Shown piece after piece: positions 38,401-39,504 of a DNA stretch of 39,504 nt. The position numbers and the translations under genes are program-made. The stretch is taken from contig NZ_KQ976354.1 of NCBI RefSeq assembly GCF_000346485.2, positions 3,739,845 to 3,779,348 on the forward strand, in the 5' to 3' direction. The notes under the pieces are model-generated. The model searched no databases and was not told the DNA's origin. It saw only the letters and a program-made list of their open reading frames with translations. Origin of the DNA: Scytonema hofmannii PCC 7110 (lineage in GTDB: Bacteria > Cyanobacteriota > Cyanobacteriia > Cyanobacteriales > Nostocaceae). Every line of letters starts with the position of its first letter. Within the stretch, counting starts at the first letter, position 1.

Positions 38401-39504
38401 ATTGGCTTTTTTGTCAATACATTAGTATTACGCACAGACCTATCGGGCGATCCCAGCTTTAATGAATTACTGACTCGCATTCGGTCGATGGCGTTGTCGG
38501 CGTATGCACATCAAGATTTACCGTTTGAAATGCTTGTGGAAGCATTGCAGCCAGAAAGAGACCTGAGCCATACACCATTGTTTCAGGTAATGTTTGACCT
38601 CCAAAATGCGCCCACATCAGTTGTCGAGCTAACCGGGTTAAGGGTGAGTTCATTGCCCATAGAAACAGCCACGACCAAGTTCGATCTCACCATTACGATG
38701 GAGAACACGCCCACAGGACTTGTGGGGGGATGGGAGTATAACACGGACTTGTTTGATGGCAGCACCATTGAGCGGATGATTGGGCATTTTGTGACCTTAC
38801 TGGAAGCGATTGTGGCAAATCCCAACGAGCAGATTTCGCAATTGCCACTGCTGACACTAACGGAGCAACAGCAGTTATTGGTGGAGTGGAATGATACAAG
38901 GGTAGACTACCCCGTTGATAAGTGTATCCATGAGTTATTTGAGGAGCAAGTAGCTCGTACCCCAAATGCTGTGGCGATCGTGTTTGAAAATCAACAACTG
39001 ACTTATAGTGAGTTGAACTCTCGCGCCAACCAGTTAGCGCATTACTTGCGCTCTCGTGGAGTGGGAGCGAATGTGCTCGTAGGCATTTGCGTGGAACGTT
39101 CTTTGTCCATGGTGGTAGGACTGTTGGCTATTCTCAAGGCGGGAGGAGCTTACGTGCCACTCGATCCGGAATATCCCCAAGATCGCCTGAGCTTCATGTT
39201 AGAAGATGCCCAAGTTTCCGTGCTGTTGACCCAACAGCATCTTGTGGAGAAATTCCCATCACATCCGGCACAAGTTGTGTGTCTAGATACTCATTGGCAG
39301 TTGGTGTCTCAGTTCTCTGGGGAGAACCCTGCCACGGTTGTACGCGCAACTGATTTAGCTTATACCATCTACACCAGTGGTTCCACAGGAACACCTAAGG
39401 GAGTGCCCATCGCCTATGAAGGATTGTTAAATTTAGTGTTCTGGCATCAGCGAACTTTTGATCTCGCTTCATCCGATAGAGCCACACAACTGGCTGGAAC
39501 AGGA
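26272..39504 (+). CDS. NRPS with TubC-type docking domain (C-A-T, C-A-T-E, C-A-T, C-A...), 3' end outside
   Basis: The frame is open from ATG 26272 to the window end, 4411 codons so far. Approximate residues: TubC_N-like docking domain 1-55 (ELWIEGDKLRYRGPENALSP), C1 60-507 (H192-H193..D197-F198-W), A1 510-1033, T1 1047-1117 (S1082), C2 1140-1580, A2 1597-2117, T2 2123-2190, E 2203-2673, C3 2683-3127 (DCL-like), A3 3143-3653, T3 3667-3730, C4 3757-4200, A4 from 4217, cut soon after core A3. By-eye codes give Val, Leu (with E, so D-Leu), Ala and a fourth resembling the Leu domains. This matches residues 2-5 of laxaphycin B-type lipopeptides, which start Val - D-3-OH-Leu - Ala - 3-OH-Leu after a beta-amino fatty acid. 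The docking domain and unusual C1 fit reception of the chain from the AT-ACP-AMT protein. Lines sampled along the gene are in one frame with no stop. Confidence 0.95.
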   Translation, partial: MNLTELLENLSAKNVELWIEGDKLRYRGPENALSPELLASMKQYKPEILRILSQSSDGSASYPLSQGQKALWFLYQLAPESSAYNITYAAKLVTNLEISALEQAAQALVERHPVLRTTFTTIDGEPVQTVHKHQPVDFSVENAFALSPDDINDWLLQTSACPFNLEVGPLLRWRVLINHTPTPEQILLITQHHIITDFWSSEIMLDELKVLYEALTKDTEPLLPVHKCEYRDYLNWSAEMLSGSKGESLWNYWRQQLCGELPVLNLPTDRPRPHSQSYRGDSLFFRLEEKLQQSLTQLAKKKRASLYMVLLTALQILLFRYTSQEDILIGSPMVNRRRLEFEKILGYFTNPVVLRANLSGNPSFEELLGRTRLCVLDALEHQEYPFPLLVERLQPVRDPSYSPLYQVAFAWDRPHQSGEESLTNSDGLVVESITTPIKGAAFDLTLSILHESEALTGTWNYNSDLFERITIERMSGHFVTLLEAIVANPGERISQLPLLTASEQQQLLVEWNQTLADYPHDKCIHQLFEEQVERTPNAVALVYENQQLTYGELNCRANQLAQYLRSLGVGTGVLVGICVQRSLSMVVGLLGILKAGGAYVPLDPDYPTERLSFMLEDARISVLLTQQSLLNKLPQHQTIVVGLDTDWQLISQSTQDNPISEVQATDLAYVIYTSGSTGQPKGVEVIHRGVNRLLFGVDYVHLDATQKWLQMASISFDASTFEIWGALLHGGLCVIFPESIPTAKNLSEAIDKHGITVVWLTAALFNAIVDENVQALSGIRQLLIGGEALSVAHVHRALEKLPSTQIINGYGPTESTTFTCCHPLGKQLQRNIESIPLGRPIANTQVYILDKYLQPVPVGVPGELHIGGAGLARGYLNRPQLTAEKFIPNPLRRSRGAQEHRSRGVKEDQSCSERLYKTGDLARFLSDGNIEYLGRIDNQVKIRGFRIELGEIEAVLGQNDDVQSSCVIAREDTPGDKYLVAYIVPLPQVTPTLSVLRSFLIEKLPEYMVPNAFVFLEALPLTPNGKVDRRALPTPDRHSGLPEKSVAPRTPTEEMLAQIWAQVLKVEAVGRHDRFFELGGHSLLATQLVSRIRSVFKVELPLRSLFVTPTVAELGQQIQQLQQQNAQLNDTPILPRLESAELPLSFAQQRLWFLDQLEPNKPSYNIPAALRLQGTLCVAALKQSLVEIIHRHEALRTNFITVDGQATQLIHPNPNWKVSVLDLQQLPSSEQETTSQQLAQLQAIEPFDLATETLIRATLVLLSQTEHVLLVCMHHIVCDGWSISVFVEELAALYNAYCEGKPSPLAPLPIQYADFAIWQRQWLLGEVRQSQLSYWLQQLEYAPTFLPLPTDRPRGAVQSFAGASQTCTLSVELTQKLTLLSQEQGCTLFMTLLAAFDTLLYRYTGVADILVGSPIANRHRSEIEGLIGFFVNTLVLRADLSGNPSFNELLLRIRSMALSAYAHQDLPFEMLVEALQPERDLSHTPLFQVMFALQNAPTSVVDLTELTLSLLPVETATTKFDLTLSMENTPTGLVGEWEYNTDLFDGSTIERMSSHFVTLLEAIVANPSEQISQLPLLTLTEQQQLLVEWNDTRVDYPVDKCIHELFEEQVARTPNAVAIVFENQQLTYGELNSDANQLAHYLRSRGVGANVLVGICVERSIEMVVGLLGILKAGGAYVPLDPEYPTERLSFMLEDAQVSVLLTQQHLVEKFPSHQAQVVCLETQWQVGSQFSGENPTTVVRATDLAYTIYTSGSTGTPKGVPIAYEALLNLVFWHQRTFEIASSDRATQLAGTGFDAAVWEIWPYLTVGASLYLVKSELVTEPVNLQQWLIDNKITITFVPTPVAIELLSLEWKTQNLALRYLLTGGDKLHQYPSASVPFSVVNNYGPTENTVVTTSGQIVAREQLQTSPPIGRPIANTQVYILDKHLQPVPIGVPGELHIGGASLARGYLNRPELTQEKFIPNPLRRSRGAQEHRSWGVKEDQSCSERLYKTGDLARFLSDGNIEYLGRIDNQVKIRGFRIELGEIEAVLSQHEHVQSSVVVARVDIPGNKRLVAYIVPQKHVRPTLNELRSFLKEKLPDYMVPSVLVLLESLPLTPNGKVDRRALPIPESRTGIEDKFVAPRTPVEAKLAEIWAQVLRVEAVGIHDNFFSLGGDSILSIQIIAKAKLVGIELSLKQLFANQTIAELATVALTTKALFIEQGLVTGASPLTPIQRWFFEQQLPQPHHFNQSFLLTVPTDIKIEFLEVVWKELLKHHDALRLRFTQTESNWQQVHAELCDRNIISCFDFSTLPDSEQQRAIENTANSLQASLNLSENLVQVALFRLGVDKGARLLIIIHHLVVDGVSWRILLEDLVAGYSQLCQGKVIQLPAKTTSFKDWAQHLREYAQANHLKSELDYWLSISNAAVASIPADHAHGANTVASTCTVSVSLNSSETQALLQDVPKAYKTQINDVLLTALVLAVSRWVDSKSVLFNLEGHGREDIIEGVDLSRTVGWFTTMFPVVLKLSDTENLGQVLKSVKEQLRAIPNKGIGYGLLRYLNQDAVQSGQLDKVPKAQISFNYLGQFTQVLNREFLISLADESSGKDQSLQGQRSTSLDINAVIADQQLQIHWTYSRNLHAQTTIEHLASEFVCELQNLIAHCLEPDNVGYTPTDFPLIQLDQSELDLILAKVASNVQQSQIHWQNLEDIYSLSPMQEGMLFESLYAPDTGVYFEQIACTFAGNLNVRAFEQAWQMVVARHSIFRTAFAWESLSTPVQIVYRQLDVSINTLDWRGLTKTEQQAQLETFLDEEQKQGFQLHQAPLMRLHLLRLDENTYQFVWCHHHILLDGWSLPLVFQDLFVCYQAICDGESVSLPATVNYRNYISWLQQQDLNSAKEFWQQKLFGFSAPTPLRVDKPLSQRQQHSRYDEQHIHLSALATSQVVDFVKQHQLTLNNLVQVSWGLLLSRYSGETDVVFGATLSGRPPTLLGVESMVGIFINTVPVRLQISPNTDLLSLLKDLQTQQVESEEFSYCSLVEIQGVSDIPRGTPLFESIVVFENYPVDTAVLENNGSLTLSNFWGIEHTNYPLTVVAIPGEQLCLKVSYDTNRFERGTIDRMLGHFVTLLSAIVTNPHQPIEQLPLLTASEQQQLLVEWNDTQVDYPVDKCIHQLFEEQVARTPNAVAVVFEEQQLTYYELNSRANQLAHELHSLGVGADVLVGICVERSLSMVVGLLGILKAGGAYVPLDPEYPQERLSFMVQDAQLSVLVTQQHLVERLPEHTACLVYLETQHQEPFQTQTIPFVAEVKSSNLAYVLYTSGSTGKPKAVAIEHHSAVALASWAKEVFTPEQLAGVLASTSICFDLSVFELFVTLSVGGKVIVAENALRLFSIPAANQVTLINTVPSAIAQLIREQDLPQQLCTVNLAGEALQNQLVQQIYQHSQTERVLNLYGPSEDTTYSTYSSIEKGASTAPTIGRPIANTQVYILDSHLQPVPVGVPGELHISGAGLARGYLNRPQLTAEKFIPNPFRRSRGAGTQGRRVLKEDQSCSERLYKTGDLARYLSDGNIEYLGRIDNQVKIRGFRIELGEIEAVLGQNEYVESSVVIAREDIPGDLRLVAYIVPLPQVTPTLSVLRSFLSKKLPEYMVPNAFVFLEALPLTPNGKVDRRALPTPDRHSELPEKYVAPRTATEEMLAQLWAQVLKVEAVGRHDNFFDLGGHSLLATQLVSRIRSVFKVELSLRSLFTTPTVAELGQQIQQLQRQNAALNETSILPRSESAELPLSFAQQRLWFLDQLEPNKASYNVPAALRLQGNLCVTALEQSLVEIIDRHEALRTNFITVDGQATQLIHPNPNWKVSVVDLQHLPSNEQEIASQQLAQQQAIEPFDLATEALIKATLVVLSQTEHVLLVCMHHIVCDGWSIGVFVEELAALYNAYCEGQPSPLVPLPIQYADFAIWQRQWFQNEVRQSQLSYWLQQLEYAPTFLPLPTDRPRGAVQTFAGAYQKFALSVELTQKLIHLSQEQGCTLFMTLLAAFDTLLSRYTGVADILVGSPIANRHRSEIESLIGFFVNTLVLRTDLSGDPSFNELLTRIRSMALSAYAHQDLPFEMLVEALQPERDLSHTPLFQVMFDLQNAPTSVVELTGLRVSSLPIETATTKFDLTITMENTPTGLVGGWEYNTDLFDGSTIERMIGHFVTLLEAIVANPNEQISQLPLLTLTEQQQLLVEWNDTRVDYPVDKCIHELFEEQVARTPNAVAIVFENQQLTYSELNSRANQLAHYLRSRGVGANVLVGICVERSLSMVVGLLAILKAGGAYVPLDPEYPQDRLSFMLEDAQVSVLLTQQHLVEKFPSHPAQVVCLDTHWQLVSQFSGENPATVVRATDLAYTIYTSGSTGTPKGVPIAYEGLLNLVFWHQRTFDLASSDRATQLAGTG
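26449..29620 (+). other. NRPS module C-A-T, predicted Val; atypical C domain
   Basis: The C domain is clearly diverged from the other C domains here and has HHIITDFWS, with Phe in place of the Gly of HHxxxDG. The by-eye A code is D-A-F-W-L-G-G-T-F-K, close to known Val codes. The carrier motif region reads DRFFELGGHSLL. An unusual donor, a beta-amino acyl chain, would explain the distinct C type; this is inference. Confidence 0.8.
28942..29015 (+). repeat. G-rich A6-A7 loop insert, copy 4
   Basis: Encodes LRRSRGAQEHRSRGVKEDQ in the same loop. The G-runs are interrupted (GGGGAGCACAGGAGCACAGG), so it does not fit the quadruplex pattern. Otherwise it has the same length and 3' part as the other copies. 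Confidence 0.8.
29690..34290 (+). other. NRPS module C-A-T-E, predicted D-Leu
   Basis: The by-eye A code is D-A-W-F-L-G-N-V-V-K (Leu), identical to the Leu module of the first NRPS. The epimerase has HHLVVDG (about 33286-33306) and EGHGRE (about 33700-33720). In laxaphycin B-type peptides this position is a D-configured 3-hydroxy-Leu. Confidence 0.85.
32167..32240 (+). repeat. G-rich A6-A7 loop insert, copy 5
   Basis: Nearly identical to copy 4 (LRRSRGAQEHRSWGVKEDQ), also with interrupted G-runs. The pair suggests recent exchange between neighbouring modules. Confidence 0.8.
34320..37460 (+). other. NRPS module C-A-T, predicted Ala
   Basis: A DCL-type C domain follows the epimerase. The by-eye A code is D-L-F-N-N-A-L-T-Y-K, which I recall as the Ala code of microcystin synthetase. 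The specificity core (about 36060-36620) differs strongly from neighbouring A domains while the flanks are near-identical to them. Confidence 0.82.
36793..36866 (+). repeat. G-rich A6-A7 loop insert, copy 6
   Basis: Encodes FRRSRGAGTQGRRVLKEDQ. Four G-runs with 4-nt spacers are present (about 36806-36832). It is closest in form to copy 1. Confidence 0.8.
37540..39504 (+). other. NRPS module C-A(partial), probably Leu
   Basis: A complete LCL-type C domain, then an A domain cut after DRATQLAGTG, just before the first specificity residues. The sequence from core A3 onward (GTPKGVPIAYEGLLNLVFWH) is almost identical to the two Leu A domains at about 11850 and 31540, so Leu is likely but the code itself is not visible. 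Confidence 0.65.

Overview
The window is cyanobacterial. It has many HIP1 octamers (GCGATCGC), heptamer STRR-type tandem repeats, short palindromes typical of Nostocales genomes, and large NRPS/PKS genes of cyanobacterial type. Every gene I can support is on the + strand. No tRNA, rRNA or CRISPR array was seen.

Layout: (1) 1-2081, the 3' end of an NRPS gene (A-T-epimerase). (2) 2078-17254, a complete four-module NRPS (C-A-T / C-A-T-E / C-A-T / C-A-T-TE) read by eye as Ile/Val-type, D-Ile/Val-type, Leu, Gly and then release. (3) 17301-20786, a PKS-type protein with acyltransferase, carrier protein and PLP aminotransferase domains but no ketosynthase. (4) 21086-21976 and 22010-22927, tandem JmjC/cupin-type Fe(II)/2-oxoglutarate hydroxylases, bracketed by an inverted pair of about 75-bp repeats. 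(5) 22928-23717, an intergenic nest of palindromes and a small MITE-like element. (6) 23718-25505, a fused membrane/ATPase ABC transporter of the SbmA/BacA/ABCD type. (7) 25506-26271, a gap with a terminator-like hairpin and a relic of PKS coding sequence. (8) 26272 to beyond the window end, a second large NRPS with an N-terminal TubC-type docking domain, then modules read as Val, D-Leu, Ala and a fourth that is probably Leu.

Interpretation: the order Ile - D-Ile - Leu - Gly - TE matches the C-terminal end of the 11-residue laxaphycin A family. The order [beta-amino fatty acid] - Val - D-Leu - Ala - Leu matches the start of the 12-residue laxaphycin B family, in which both Leu positions carry a 3-hydroxyl. 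The window therefore looks like the middle of a laxaphycin/scytocyclamide-type cluster. The tail of one assembly line and the head of the other flank a PKS aminotransferase protein that would make the beta-amino fatty acid starter for both. From memory, a shared PKS feeding two NRPS lines has been proposed for laxaphycins in Scytonema. The two hydroxylases fit the two 3-hydroxy-Leu positions, and the ABC transporter is a candidate exporter or self-protection pump. Substrate codes were aligned by eye and no search was run.

Less expected features are: the missing KS; a PKS-linker relic directly upstream of the second NRPS; a G-rich in-frame insert at the same adenylation-domain loop in six A domains, four of them matching a G-quadruplex pattern; heptamer repeats at that same loop in two other A domains; and two 24-nt palindromic insertions inside A domains.
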